A stretch of 64,000 nt of DNA from Salipiger profundus (GTDB lineage Bacteria; Pseudomonadota; Alphaproteobacteria; Rhodobacterales; Rhodobacteraceae), in assembly GCF_001969385.1 (NCBI RefSeq), contig NZ_CP014796.1, positions 124,001 to 188,000 of the forward strand. The letters are read 5' to 3'. The notes under the pieces were generated by a model. The model worked only from the letters and a program-made list of their open reading frames with translations. It was not told where the DNA came from and ran no database searches. The position numbers were made by a program, and so were the translations under genes. Numbering within the stretch: the first letter of the stretch is position 1; every line of letters starts with the position of its first letter. Below are positions 9,183 to 16,961 of the stretch, piece after piece.

Positions 9183-9814
9183 CAGACCCGGACCTCGACC
9201 ACCGGCACGTCAGGCGCCTGCCCCGCCTGAAAGCTCGCCACGCTCACGTTGATCCGGTCAGTGTCGAACCGCACCGGCACGTCGAACTCGTAGCCGGCGG
9301 TGATCTCGACATCGGCCAGAGGGGGCTCGGCAAAGGTGAGGATCCCGGTGGCGGTATCGATGTCGAAATGCACCCCCTCGCGCATTTCCACGTCCTGCAC
9401 CGCGGCAAGCACTGTGCCCGCGACCGGCTTGGTGATCGGCCGGGCGTAGCTTTCGCCGCCGGAGCGATAGACCTTCACCAGCTGGAAGCTGCGGGTCGCG
9501 CCGTCGCCGCGCGCGATGACCTGGTCCGTGGCCGAGATCGTGCCACCGGGCCGGCAGGACTTGTGATCGGCCCAGTCCTTCCAGCGGAAGCCGTGCAGCT
9601 GGCCGCGCCGCGCCTCGAAAAAGGCCAGCAGGTTCTCGATGTCGTCGAGATCGCGCAGACCCAGCCCCGCGTCGTAGCGCCGCCGCGAATGCGCCCAGGG
9701 CGTGTTGCGCTCCTCGTGGCCGCTGGTCAGCTCGACCACGTCGGTGCGCCGCTCGGGGCCGCCGAGCGCGCCAAAACTCAGGTCGGCGGGGAATCTCACC
9801 TCGTGAAAGCTCAT
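9182..9814 (-). CDS. GTA distal tail protein, DUF2460 (RcGTA g12 type)
   Basis: 210 residues starting MSFHEVRFPADLSFGALGG, the typical DUF2460 opening, with the conserved GHEERNTPWAHSRRRYDAG and FRWKDWADHKS blocks. In RcGTA the Rcc01695 protein forms the ring joining the tail tube to the baseplate. GAGGAG lies 6 bases before the ATG. The in-frame extension to 9856 lies upstream of this ribosome site and was rejected. Confidence 0.93.
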   Translation of the reverse strand: MSFHEVRFPADLSFGALGGPERRTDVVELTSGHEERNTPWAHSRRRYDAGLGLRDLDDIENLLAFFEARRGQLHGFRWKDWADHKSCRPGGTISATDQVIARGDGATRSFQLVKVYRSGGESYARPITKPVAGTVLAAVQDVEMREGVHFDIDTATGILTFAEPPLADVEITAGYEFDVPVRFDTDRINVSVASFQAGQAPDVPVVEVRV

Positions 9815-9824
9815 CGTCGTCTCC

Positions 9825-10490
9825 TCAGCGGTTGCGCGTGCCCTGCCCGAGGGCACGGCTCATCTTCGCGGCGATCTGCGACTGGCTGCGGCGGAAGCCC
9901 TGAACGTCGGGCGTGGTGATGTTCATCACCACGGTCACCGGCTGCGCCCCACCACCCTGGGCGCGCACCCCGAGCTTGCCGTCGGGCCCGCGCGTGAGCG
10001 GCATGATCGCCTCGGGGCCCGCTTCGCCCATCAGACCCGTGTCCCCGCGCATCGGGAAGCTGACGGGGCCCGAAACGACCCCGCCGGTCGCGAAGGGCAT
10101 CACCTTGCCCTGCGTGAACGCCCCACCCTGCGCAAAGGGCATCAGCCCGCCGAACATCCCGGCGAGCCCCCCCGCCAGCATCCCCCCAAGCTGCTGGGTC
10201 ACCGGCTTCACCGCCGCCTTGTAGGCCGCGTCGATCATCGATCGCGCCACCGTCTCGAGCGCTTCCGACAACTTCATGCCGTCGAGCACCACCCCGTCGA
10301 TGGCCCGCCCGAGACCCTTGCTCAGCGCCCCTTCGAGCCGCGCCACGTTGCGACCCGTCGACGAGAACGTCTGGTGGATGCGCCGCATCTCGGCATCGAA
10401 ACCGGCGGCCATGCCCGCCGCCGAGCCGAGGCTCTGCTCCAGCGCCGCGATCTCGGTATCGAGATCGTCCAGCCCTTCGAAATCACTCAT
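9825..10490 (-). CDS. GTA tape measure protein (RcGTA g11 type)
   Basis: 221 residues. Tape-measure length sets tail length, and this short one agrees with the short RcGTA tail. The N half is helical (DLDTEIAALEQSLGSAAG); the centre has a Gly-rich hydrophobic stretch (QLGGMLAGGLAGMFGGLMPF); the end has motifs common in phage tail tape proteins (FAQGGAFTQGKVMPFATGG and GEAGPEAIMPLTR). The start overlaps the end of the chaperone gene by 8 bases. Confidence 0.92.
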   Translation of the reverse strand: MSDFEGLDDLDTEIAALEQSLGSAAGMAAGFDAEMRRIHQTFSSTGRNVARLEGALSKGLGRAIDGVVLDGMKLSEALETVARSMIDAAYKAAVKPVTQQLGGMLAGGLAGMFGGLMPFAQGGAFTQGKVMPFATGGVVSGPVSFPMRGDTGLMGEAGPEAIMPLTRGPDGKLGVRAQGGGAQPVTVVMNITTPDVQGFRRSQSQIAAKMSRALGQGTRNR

Positions 10491-10713
10491 CGGATGTCTC
10501 CTTTCGCGCCGTCCTCGATGCGCCGGCCCGCCCGTCCGGGAAGGCCCGCATCATCTCTTCGAGCCGCGACCGGCCGAGCGGCCGGATGCCGCTGTCGTCA
10601 CCCAGCATCAGCTTCAGCTCCGCCGGTGTGAGCGACCAGAACTGCTCGGGCGTGAGGCCGAGGCCCCGCAGGCCGGCACGCAGCAGCTGCTGCCAGTGAA
10701 AGGCCCCGTCCAT
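10483..10713 (-). CDS. GTA tail assembly chaperone (rcc01693 family, RcGTA g10.1)
   Basis: 76 residues beginning MDGAFHWQQLLRAGLRGLGL, with the family core LTPAELKLMLGDDSG. It matches the rcc01693 family (TIGR02216-like), the small protein that pairs with gp10 in the position of the classic tail assembly chaperone pair upstream of the tape measure. The ATG shares its A with the g10 stop (TGATG). An open frame upstream overlaps g10 in another register and is not coding. Confidence 0.88.
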   Translation of the reverse strand: MDGAFHWQQLLRAGLRGLGLTPEQFWSLTPAELKLMLGDDSGIRPLGRSRLEEMMRAFPDGRAGASRTARKETSDE

Positions 10714-11036
10714 CAGCCCTCCTCCGGCAGCATGAAGGCACGCGCCAAAAGCTCTGCCGCGGCGCGGGCGGCGGCCATCGGGCCGCCCTCGATCTCCGCT
10801 TGCAGCAGGTCGCGCGCGCTTCCGTCCCAGCCGCCGCCCCGCAGCCCCGCCACGATCAGCGCCAGCACGTCGCGGGTGCTGCAGCTGCCGCCCTCGAAAC
10901 GCCGCACGAGATCCACCAGCGTGCCGCCCTCGAGCTCTGCCTCGAGCTCGGCGAGCGCCCCCAGCGTCAGCCGCATCCGCTGCGGCTGCCCGTCGATGGT
11001 CAGGGCCACCTCTCCGCGCCACGGGTTCGCCGTCAT
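10713..11036 (-). CDS. GTA gp10 family tail assembly chaperone
   Basis: 107 residues matching the GTA_gp10 family (Rcc01692): MTANPWRGEVALTIDGQPQRM, then LGALAELEAELEGGTLVDLV. It sits directly between the major tail protein and the rcc01693-type gene, as in RcGTA, and overlaps g9 by 4 bases (ATGA at 11033-11036). Likely role: tape measure folding and tail assembly; no catalytic residues are expected. Confidence 0.9.
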   Translation of the reverse strand: MTANPWRGEVALTIDGQPQRMRLTLGALAELEAELEGGTLVDLVRRFEGGSCSTRDVLALIVAGLRGGGWDGSARDLLQAEIEGGPMAAARAAAELLARAFMLPEEG

Positions 11037-11455
11037 GCCGCCGGCACCGGGACGAACTGCAGCGCACCGGCCGAGGCGAGCCCGACCTCGTAGGTCGCCT
11101 CGCCGTTGTGCGACCCGGCATATTCGATCGAGGTCAGCTGGAACGGCCCCTCGACGCGGCCGAAATCGGGAATGATGACCTGGAAATCCGGCGTCTCGCC
11201 GTCGAAGAAGATCTGCCGCGCCCGCTCGTCGGTGCCGGCATCCTTGAAGACGCCCGAACCGGAGATGTTGGCCGATTTCACCCCGGCCCCGGACAGCAGC
11301 TCGCGCCAGCCGCCCTGGCTTTCCAGCGTCGTGACGTCGACGCTCTCGGCGTTGAAGCTCACGCGCGTGGCGCGCAGCCCTGCCATCGTCTCGAACTGAC
11401 CGTCGCCGGTCAGATCCACCTTGATCAGAAGATCCTTGCCGTTCTGGGCACCCAT
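11033..11455 (-). CDS. GTA major tail tube protein (RcGTA g9 type)
   Basis: 140 residues, TP901-1-type phage major tail protein, starting MGAQNGKDLLIKVDLTGDG. Conserved points are ESQGGWRELLSGAGVKS and SGSGVFKDAGTDERARQIF. Homologue of Rcc01691, which stacks as rings to form the tail tube. A longer frame to 11503 adds 16 non-conserved residues; the ATG at 11455 with AAGGAGCAAGGCGA upstream is preferred. Confidence 0.93.
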   Translation of the reverse strand: MGAQNGKDLLIKVDLTGDGQFETMAGLRATRVSFNAESVDVTTLESQGGWRELLSGAGVKSANISGSGVFKDAGTDERARQIFFDGETPDFQVIIPDFGRVEGPFQLTSIEYAGSHNGEATYEVGLASAGALQFVPVPAA

Positions 11456-11480
11456 TCGCCTTGCTCCTTGAGTGAAGTGT

Positions 11481-11888
11481 TCAGTCGTCCTCGACGCGCG
11501 CACGGAAGATCATGTCGATCCGCCGCAGCCCGCCGCTCTCGCGCTTCGCCCGCGCCTTCAGGAAGCGCAGGCTCACCAGCCGGCCCCGGTCGAGCGCCGG
11601 GTCGACATCGGCAAGCGCGTCGCAGGCCGCGGCCGCGACGGTCTTGGCGATCTGGAAACCCGCGGCGTCGGTCACCACCGCGACCGTCAGGTCATGCCAT
11701 GCGCCGCGCCCCGTCGCGTCCGAGGCATCGCGGGCCGTCTCGGCGCCGAGCGTCACGTAGAGGCTCGGCAGGGTTCCCGCGGGCGGCGCGTCGTAGATGT
11801 CGCTGCCGACAAGTGCGGCCAGCGCATCGTCGCTGCTCAGCCGTTGATAGATCGCCGCCTGAAGCGACGCCGAAACCGCATAGCTCAT
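11481..11888 (-). CDS. GTA tail terminator protein, DUF3168 (RcGTA g8 type)
   Basis: 135 residues of the DUF3168 family (Rcc01690): MSYAVSASLQAAIYQRLSSD, then PSLYVTLGAE and FLKARAKRESGGLRRIDM. In RcGTA this ring caps the tail tube and joins it to the neck. The start overlaps the g7 stop by four bases (ATGA, 11885-11888), so the two are probably translationally coupled. Confidence 0.9.
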   Translation of the reverse strand: MSYAVSASLQAAIYQRLSSDDALAALVGSDIYDAPPAGTLPSLYVTLGAETARDASDATGRGAWHDLTVAVVTDAAGFQIAKTVAAAACDALADVDPALDRGRLVSLRFLKARAKRESGGLRRIDMIFRARVEDD

Positions 11889-12223
11889 GCCGCAACCTCC
11901 TCGCGTGTCTCGCAGACGAGATACATTCCGCCGGGTTCGCGCTCGGTCACCGCCAGCACGCGGAAGAGCCGCGCACCCACCCGGAACCTCTGCCCGGGCA
12001 CCGGCCGGGAAGTCGCTCCCTGCGGCGCGCCACGCACCGTGATGCGGAACCGTCCCACCGCGACCGGGCCGGCCTCGCCCTGGGTCTCGCGCCCGGTGCG
12101 CGGGCGGATCTCGCCCCAGAGCGTGCCGAGCGCGGTCCATGTCTCGACAAGGCCCCCCGCACCGTCCGACGAGGTCATTGGCGCCTCCAGGACCAGCGCC
12201 CGGTTCAGAAGCGGGGCCCTCAT
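11885..12223 (-). CDS. GTA head closure / head-tail adaptor protein (RcGTA g7 type)
   Basis: 112 residues of the phage head-tail joining family (Rcc01689): MRAPLLNRALVLEAP, LVETWTALGTLWGEIRPRTG, RFRITVRGAP, FRVLAVTEREPGGMYLVCE. Sits between the adaptor g6 and tail terminator g8 as in RcGTA and overlaps g6 by four bases (12220-12223). Confidence 0.9.
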   Translation of the reverse strand: MRAPLLNRALVLEAPMTSSDGAGGLVETWTALGTLWGEIRPRTGRETQGEAGPVAVGRFRITVRGAPQGATSRPVPGQRFRVGARLFRVLAVTEREPGGMYLVCETREEVAA

Positions 12224-12813
12224 GCGCCGAACCCCATGCGCAGCGGCCGGTAGCGTGCGATGAGCGAGGTCACCCCGAAGGGCATGCAGCCCTCGCCCAG
12301 CGCCGTCTCGTGACGGTATTCGTAGTAATGCGCGGCGAGCAGCAGCACCGCTTGGGCAAGATCCGCGGGCAGGGTCTCGAAGGTCGTCCCGTAGCCCGCG
12401 CTGAACGCGATTTCTGCCTTGCCTCCCTCCGGAATGTCCGGCAGCGATCCCGAGCGCGCGACCAGCGCAGGTGCGTGTGCGTCAGCCTCGAGCCGATAGC
12501 GCGACGGCTCGACGACCTGCTGCACGCCGTCCGCGTCCTCGAGCGCCAGGGCCTCGACCGAGACCACCGGCGCAATCGGCAGCGCGACGCGATCCCTTTC
12601 GCGCCAGCGGTGTGTGACGAGACGAAAGCTGCGCGTGAACAGCGCCTTGCCCGTGCGCCCCTCGATCGCGACCGACGCCGCCCGCACGAAGGACAAGAGC
12701 ACCGCATCCTGCAGGTCGTCCTCGGCGAAACCGCTGCCCAGGCGCAGATGTCGCTTGAGCGCATCGACCGGGAAGATCGTTTCGGTCACCTCTGATTCAT
12801 CGATCAACATCAT
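12220..12813 (-). CDS. GTA head-tail connector / adaptor protein (RcGTA g6 type)
   Basis: 197 residues of the phage gp6-like connector family (Rcc01688). An N-terminal helical region (LKRHLRLGSGFAEDDLQDAV) is typical of ring-forming adaptors that bind below the portal; a beta domain is inserted, then the terminal ALLLAAHYYEYR-type helix (AVLLLAAHYYEYRHETALG). Two adjacent ATGs (12813 and 12810) follow GGAGAAAG; I use the first. A 159-base gap separates it from g5 and holds no gene. Confidence 0.9.
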   Translation of the reverse strand: MMLIDESEVTETIFPVDALKRHLRLGSGFAEDDLQDAVLLSFVRAASVAIEGRTGKALFTRSFRLVTHRWRERDRVALPIAPVVSVEALALEDADGVQQVVEPSRYRLEADAHAPALVARSGSLPDIPEGGKAEIAFSAGYGTTFETLPADLAQAVLLLAAHYYEYRHETALGEGCMPFGVTSLIARYRPLRMGFGA

Positions 12814-12972
12814 GTTCTTTCTCCGACATCCCTTTCCGGTCCCGGCATTGCGGCGTGATGATGGGCGCGCACCGCGCACGTTGCCCGGGCGGAGGAAAGC
12901 AGCTGGCCAACGCGAGACCCCCGGCGCGCACCCCGTGGGGGCGACAGCGCCGCCCCCACGTTCGCATCAGCC

Positions 12973-14157
12973 TCAGGCCGTGGCGCAGCGCAGCAGCTTG
13001 ATCGCTGCGAAGTCGCTCACGTCGCCGCCGACACGCTTGGTGGCGTAGAACAGGACGTGCGGCTTGGCGCTGAAGGGATCGCGCAGCACCCGCAGGTCGG
13101 GCCGCTCGGCGATGGTGTAGCCGGCGGCGAAGTCACCGAAGGCGATGGGATAGGCGTCGCTGCCGATATCCGGCATGTCCTCGGCGATCAGCACCGGGTA
13201 GCCCAGCAGCCGCGCAGGCTCGCCCGCCGCAAACCCGTCCGACCACAGGTGACGCCCGTCCGCGTCCTTGAGCTTGCGCAGCGCACCGGCGGTCTTCGAG
13301 TTCATCACGAAGCTCGCCTTGGCCCGGTATTCTGCGCCCAGCGCGTAGACGAGATCGATGATCGTGTCGCCGTCGCCGATGTCGCCGTTCACGCCTGTGG
13401 GCACATAGCCGAGGTTGCCCCAGACCCAGACGTCGTTGTCGACCGCCGGATGGCTCAGGAACCCGGTCGGCTTGTCGATCCCGTCGCCCGCCACGAAGGC
13501 CGCGGCCTCCGCGCGCGAGAACTTGTCGGCGATCCGCCCCGCAAGCCAGGTCTCGATGTCGAAGGCGCTGTCGTCGAGCAGGCGCTGGCTGGCCTTCGGC
13601 ATCGCCGACAGCTCGTGCAGCTTGACCGAGATGCGATCGATGCTCGGCGTGCCGGTCTCGGACGAGGTGGTCGTCTCGTCGGCCCAGCCCGCGCCGGTCT
13701 CGCCCTGGTCGATGAGCACGTCGTAGGAGGTTGCCTCGACGGTCACCACGCTGGCGATGGCGCGGATCGACGCGGTGCTGTCGAGCACCGACTTCACCGT
13801 CTCCGAGGTCACCGGGTCGATCAGGTAGCCTCCATCTCCCGCCACCGCCGTCGACATCGCCTTGCCCTCGAGCTCGAGCCCGCGCAGCCCGTCGTCGTCG
13901 CCGGTGCGCAGGTAGGCGTCGAACGCCTTCTGGTGCGGTGCGGCACAGTCGGCCGTGGCGGCCAGCGCCGGACGGGCGCGCGGTGTGGTCATCTTTGCGT
14001 CAAGCATGGTCAGTCGCTCTTCCTGTTTGTGAAGCTTCATCTCGAATTCGGCCTGCAAGGCCCTGATGTCCCCGACGAGTCCCGCCACGGCGGCGCTCAC
14101 CCGGGTGGCCGGGGACACGTCTTCCCCGGTCCGAGAAACAGTCTCGGAGTTCTTCAT
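12973..14157 (-). CDS. GTA major capsid protein, HK97 fold (RcGTA g5 type)
   Basis: 394 residues. The first 60 residues form a coiled-coil delta region (GLVGDIRALQAEFEMKLHKQ), expected to act as a scaffold and be cut off by the g4 protease; the HK97-fold shell starts near MSTAVAGDGGYLIDP with the family motifs ETSSETGTPSIDRISV-like E loop, SQRLLDDSAFDIETWLA and FVMNSKTAGALRKLKDADG. Homologue of Rcc01687. It is the most highly expressed GTA protein in producers and the usual marker for GTA detection. Confidence 0.96.
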   Translation of the reverse strand: MKNSETVSRTGEDVSPATRVSAAVAGLVGDIRALQAEFEMKLHKQEERLTMLDAKMTTPRARPALAATADCAAPHQKAFDAYLRTGDDDGLRGLELEGKAMSTAVAGDGGYLIDPVTSETVKSVLDSTASIRAIASVVTVEATSYDVLIDQGETGAGWADETTTSSETGTPSIDRISVKLHELSAMPKASQRLLDDSAFDIETWLAGRIADKFSRAEAAAFVAGDGIDKPTGFLSHPAVDNDVWVWGNLGYVPTGVNGDIGDGDTIIDLVYALGAEYRAKASFVMNSKTAGALRKLKDADGRHLWSDGFAAGEPARLLGYPVLIAEDMPDIGSDAYPIAFGDFAAGYTIAERPDLRVLRDPFSAKPHVLFYATKRVGGDVSDFAAIKLLRCATA

Positions 14158-14187
14158 GGTCTCGATCCCGTCCTTGAATGACGCGCG

Positions 14188-14730
14188 TCAGCCGCCCGCC
14201 AGGTCCAGGCGCGCGCCCTCCAGCGCCTGCGCCAACTCGCGCATGATGGCCTCTTCCGGGGTCTCCCCCTTGGCCGCCACCCGCGCACTGGGCAGCATCG
14301 GGAAGGTCACCAGCGAGACCTCCCAGAGCTCCAGTTCCTTGAGGAGCCTGCGCCCCCGGTCGTCCTTCGCCGCCCGCACGGTGCGGTAGCCGATCGACAG
14401 CCCGTCGATGGCCCCCGCCGCGACCAGCTCCGCCGCCTCGCGGCCCTTCTCGATGGTCTCGAGCAAGCGGCCCTTCACGTAGAGCCCGCGGCCGTCCTCG
14501 CGGACCTCGTCCCATACACCGATGGGCTGTGACGGGTCGTGCTGCCAGAGCATCTTGACCGCGCGCCCTTCCCCCGCGAGCCGCTTGAGAGACGCCGCGT
14601 AGGCACCTTGCGTGACCACATCGCCGCCCTGGTCGCAGGAGCCGAAGAGCGAGGCGTAGCCCTCGATCTTGGTGCCCTCGACCAGCGTCACTTCCGCGTC
14701 GAAGCGGCAGAACTTGTGCTCCAGATCCAT
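14188..14730 (-). CDS. GTA prohead protease, HK97 family (RcGTA g4 type)
   Basis: 180 residues. Serine protease of the HK97 prohead family (Rcc01686) that removes the capsid delta region. The catalytic His is in VKMLWQHDPSQPIG and the Ser in DGLSIGYRTVR, with the acidic partner following in LLKELELWEVSLVTFPM. AAAGGAAC precedes the ATG. It lies directly upstream of the capsid gene, as expected. Confidence 0.95.
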   Translation of the reverse strand: MDLEHKFCRFDAEVTLVEGTKIEGYASLFGSCDQGGDVVTQGAYAASLKRLAGEGRAVKMLWQHDPSQPIGVWDEVREDGRGLYVKGRLLETIEKGREAAELVAAGAIDGLSIGYRTVRAAKDDRGRRLLKELELWEVSLVTFPMLPSARVAAKGETPEEAIMRELAQALEGARLDLAGG

Positions 14731-14753
14731 TCCCGTTCCTTTCCGAAAATCCC

Positions 14754-14981
14754 TCAGGGCGTCACCGTGACGAGCCCCAGAAGCGCCTGCACGAGAATGC
14801 CTCCCGCGACGCCGTAGACCGCCAGCCAGAGCCGCTTCTCCAGCCGCTCCATCAGCGCCTCGAGCCGGTCGAGCCGCGCGTTCAGCGCCTCCACCTGCAG
14901 CCGGCTGACCCGTTCGTGCGCCTCGAGCTTCAGCGCCGGGGCACAGGCAAAGGGCTCGTATTCGAGCCTGCGCTCACTCAC
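14754..14981 (-). CDS. GTA head formation protein, rcc01685 family (g3.5)
   Basis: 75 residues from a GTG start overlapping the portal stop by 8 bases. Residues 20-50 form a heptad-type coiled coil (SRLQVEALNARLDRLEALM), followed by one hydrophobic segment at the C terminus (LAVYGVAGGILVQALLGLV). The layout and position between portal and protease match the rcc01685 family, reported as needed for RcGTA head formation in R. capsulatus. The membrane-like tail is notable for a head protein. Confidence 0.85.
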   Translation of the reverse strand: MSERRLEYEPFACAPALKLEAHERVSRLQVEALNARLDRLEALMERLEKRLWLAVYGVAGGILVQALLGLVTVTP

Positions 14982-16176
14982 CGTCGTCCTCCCCCGGAAG
15001 ATCCGGCAGCCCCAGCATCCGCCGCTTCTCGGCAGCGCTCAGGAAATCCGCCCCGGCGACGCGCGCCCATTGCGCATCGCGCTCGGCCGAAAGCGCCGGC
15101 ACCTGGTCGAGGTCGGGCTTCAGCTCGACCGCCTCGCCCAGCCAGTCCGACAGCCAGCGCCCGACCGTGGCCGTCACCCGTGTCGCCAGCGGCAGCACCG
15201 TGAGCCGGTAGAAGGCCCGGTGCGCCTCCTGGTAGTTGGCAAAGGTCGCCTCGCCGGGAATGCCAAGCAGCATCGGCGGCACGCCGAAGGCCACCGCGAT
15301 CTCACGCGCCGCCGCTTCCTTGGTCTGGCGGAATTCCATGTCCGAGGGCGAGAAGCCCATCGGCTTCCAGTCGAGCCCCCCTTCGAGCAGCATCGGCCGC
15401 CCGGCGTTGCGCGAGCCCTGGTGCAGGCTCTCCATCTCGTCGCGGAGACGGTCGAACTGCTCGGGGCTCATCGCGCCCTGCCCGTCGCCGCCCTGCCAGA
15501 CGATCGCCCCCGAGGGCCGCGCGGCGTTGTCGAGCAAGCCCTTCGACCAGCGGCTCGCGGCATTGTGCACGTCCACCGCCTGCGCCGCCGACTGGATCGG
15601 AGACAGCCCGTAGTGATCGTCCTGCGGATGAAACGCCCGGATGTGACAGACCGGCGCGACCGCCCCCGTGGCGTCGAACCGGTGCCGGCGTCCGTCGACG
15701 AGGTAGTCGTAGGCCACCGGCCAGCCGTCCGGCCCGGGCACCACCCGCATCCGGTCCGAGCGCAACACGTGCAGCTCGACCGGCAGGCCCCCAGCGTTGC
15801 CCTCGGTGACCGCCTCGACGTAGGCGTCGCCCGCAAGCAGCAGGTGCCCGTAGAGCGCCTCGAAAAGATCCGCCTTCCCCTGCGCGAGGTTCGGTGCGGT
15901 GATCAGCGACAGCAGCGGATGCTGCGCGTAGCGCTGCGTCTCGTCCTGAAGCACCAGCGGCAGCGCGGCGGCGGCCTCGGCGATCAGCTTCACCGCGCGA
16001 AAGCCCACCGGGTTGCCGGCGAACCCCGCCCGGGTGAGCGACCCGGTGTCCCGCGCGCTCCAGGCGACCCGACCGGCGTGCGCATGCGCCACGATGCGCC
16101 CCGTGGCCGAGGCCTTGGCCTCCGGCGCGGGCGCCGGCGTCTCGTCGCGGCCGTTTCGCAGAAAATCGAATACCAT
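14974..16176 (-). CDS. GTA portal protein, HK97 family (RcGTA g3 type)
   Basis: 400 residues. Portal ring subunit through which DNA enters and leaves the head (Rcc01684). Recognised by the N-terminal SARDTGSLTRAGFAGNPVG, AVKLIAEAAAALPLVL, the central YGLSPIQSAAQAVDVHNAA and VAFGVPPMLLGIPGEATFAN blocks. GAAGGAG lies 9 bases before the ATG. Upstream are 243 non-coding bases and then the oppositely oriented GNAT gene, so the usual g2-g3 contact is broken here. Confidence 0.95.
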   Translation of the reverse strand: MVFDFLRNGRDETPAPAPEAKASATGRIVAHAHAGRVAWSARDTGSLTRAGFAGNPVGFRAVKLIAEAAAALPLVLQDETQRYAQHPLLSLITAPNLAQGKADLFEALYGHLLLAGDAYVEAVTEGNAGGLPVELHVLRSDRMRVVPGPDGWPVAYDYLVDGRRHRFDATGAVAPVCHIRAFHPQDDHYGLSPIQSAAQAVDVHNAASRWSKGLLDNAARPSGAIVWQGGDGQGAMSPEQFDRLRDEMESLHQGSRNAGRPMLLEGGLDWKPMGFSPSDMEFRQTKEAAAREIAVAFGVPPMLLGIPGEATFANYQEAHRAFYRLTVLPLATRVTATVGRWLSDWLGEAVELKPDLDQVPALSAERDAQWARVAGADFLSAAEKRRMLGLPDLPGEDDGE

Positions 16177-16344
16177 CGCCTGAAGCTCCTTCGTCCGTTC
16201 CGGCCCGGACCGCCGGGGTCCGCATCGCGTTCGAAGGAAACACTATGAAGCGAAGGTTAAGTCGCGCTTCCCCGACCGTGCGCGCGGCAGGCAACACCTT
16301 CCTTCGCGTCGAAGACCTGCTATGCGTCGCGCGCTCTAGCTAGA

Positions 16345-16361
16345 AACCTGCTTGGCAGGTT
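16345..16361. promoter_or_regulatory. Palindrome in the GNAT/portal divergent region (possible operator)
   Basis: AACCTGC-TTG-GCAGGTT is a perfect inverted repeat with 7-bp arms; the 8-bp palindrome CTAGCTAG lies just left of it (16335-16342). It is 59 bases before the GNAT start and 169 before the portal start. Its size suits a dimeric regulator; no regulator is identified. Confidence 0.35.
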
Positions 16362-16419
16362 AGTCTCGCGCAACAAAGTTGCCCCTTGCGGGCATGTTTA
16401 CGGAAAGAGGGGAAACCGC

Positions 16420-16926
16420 ATGACCACCGAGACGACGACCAAGGCCGCTCTGCGCCCCCTCATGGCCGAGGATGCCGACACCGTCGCCGCGATTTTCTAC
16501 GATGGCGTGCTGCACGGGACCGCCCCGCATTACTCCGAGGAAGAGCGCCAGGCCTGGGCGGGTCCGCGTCCGGACCCGGAGCGCTGGCGCGACCGGATCG
16601 GCGGTGCCGTGGGCCTGATGGCCGAGATCGACGGCGAACCGGTGGGCTACATGACGCTGGTCATGCCCGGCTGCATCGACCTCGCCTTCGTCCGACCCGC
16701 CCACGCCGGCCAAGGGATCGGCGGTGCGCTGCTCGAGGCCCTTACCGGCATCGCCCGCGCCGGCGGCGCCTCCGAGCTGACCGCCGACGTGAGCCTCGCC
16801 GCGCGCCCGTTCTTCGAGCGCCACGGTTTCTCTGTCGTGCGCGAGCAGACCGTGGTGCGCCGGGGCGTGGCCCTGCCCAACGTCGCGATGCGCAAACCCC
16901 TTAAGGATGGCGCCCCGCAGGCGTGA
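16420..16926 (+). CDS. GNAT family N-acetyltransferase inserted in the GTA cluster
   Basis: 168 residues on the strand opposite to the GTA genes, between g2 and g3. The GNAT fold shows the acetyl-CoA pyrophosphate loop AGQGIGGALLEAL (residues about 96-108), preceded by the beta-strand IDLAFVRPAHAG and followed by SLAARPFFERHGFSVVREQTV, the layout of the YafP-like GNAT group. GAAAGAGGGGAAACC gives a good ribosome site. No homologue of this gene belongs to the RcGTA structural set as I know it, so it looks like cargo. Substrate unknown. Confidence 0.88.
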   Translation: MTTETTTKAALRPLMAEDADTVAAIFYDGVLHGTAPHYSEEERQAWAGPRPDPERWRDRIGGAVGLMAEIDGEPVGYMTLVMPGCIDLAFVRPAHAGQGIGGALLEALTGIARAGGASELTADVSLAARPFFERHGFSVVREQTVVRRGVALPNVAMRKPLKDGAPQA

Positions 16927-16932
16927 CCCTTA

Positions 16933-16954
16933 GGGTGGGCGATCCCGCCCACCC
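16933..16954. terminator. Hairpin between convergent GNAT and g2 ends
   Basis: GGGTGGGCG and CGCCCACCC form a perfect 9-bp stem with a 4-base loop, 7 bases after the GNAT stop and 8 bases past the g2 stop. There is no T-run, so it may act as a transcript end protector or weak terminator. If it stops minus-strand transcripts, g3-g15 would need their own promoter. Confidence 0.5.
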
Positions 16955-16961
16955 CGTCGTT

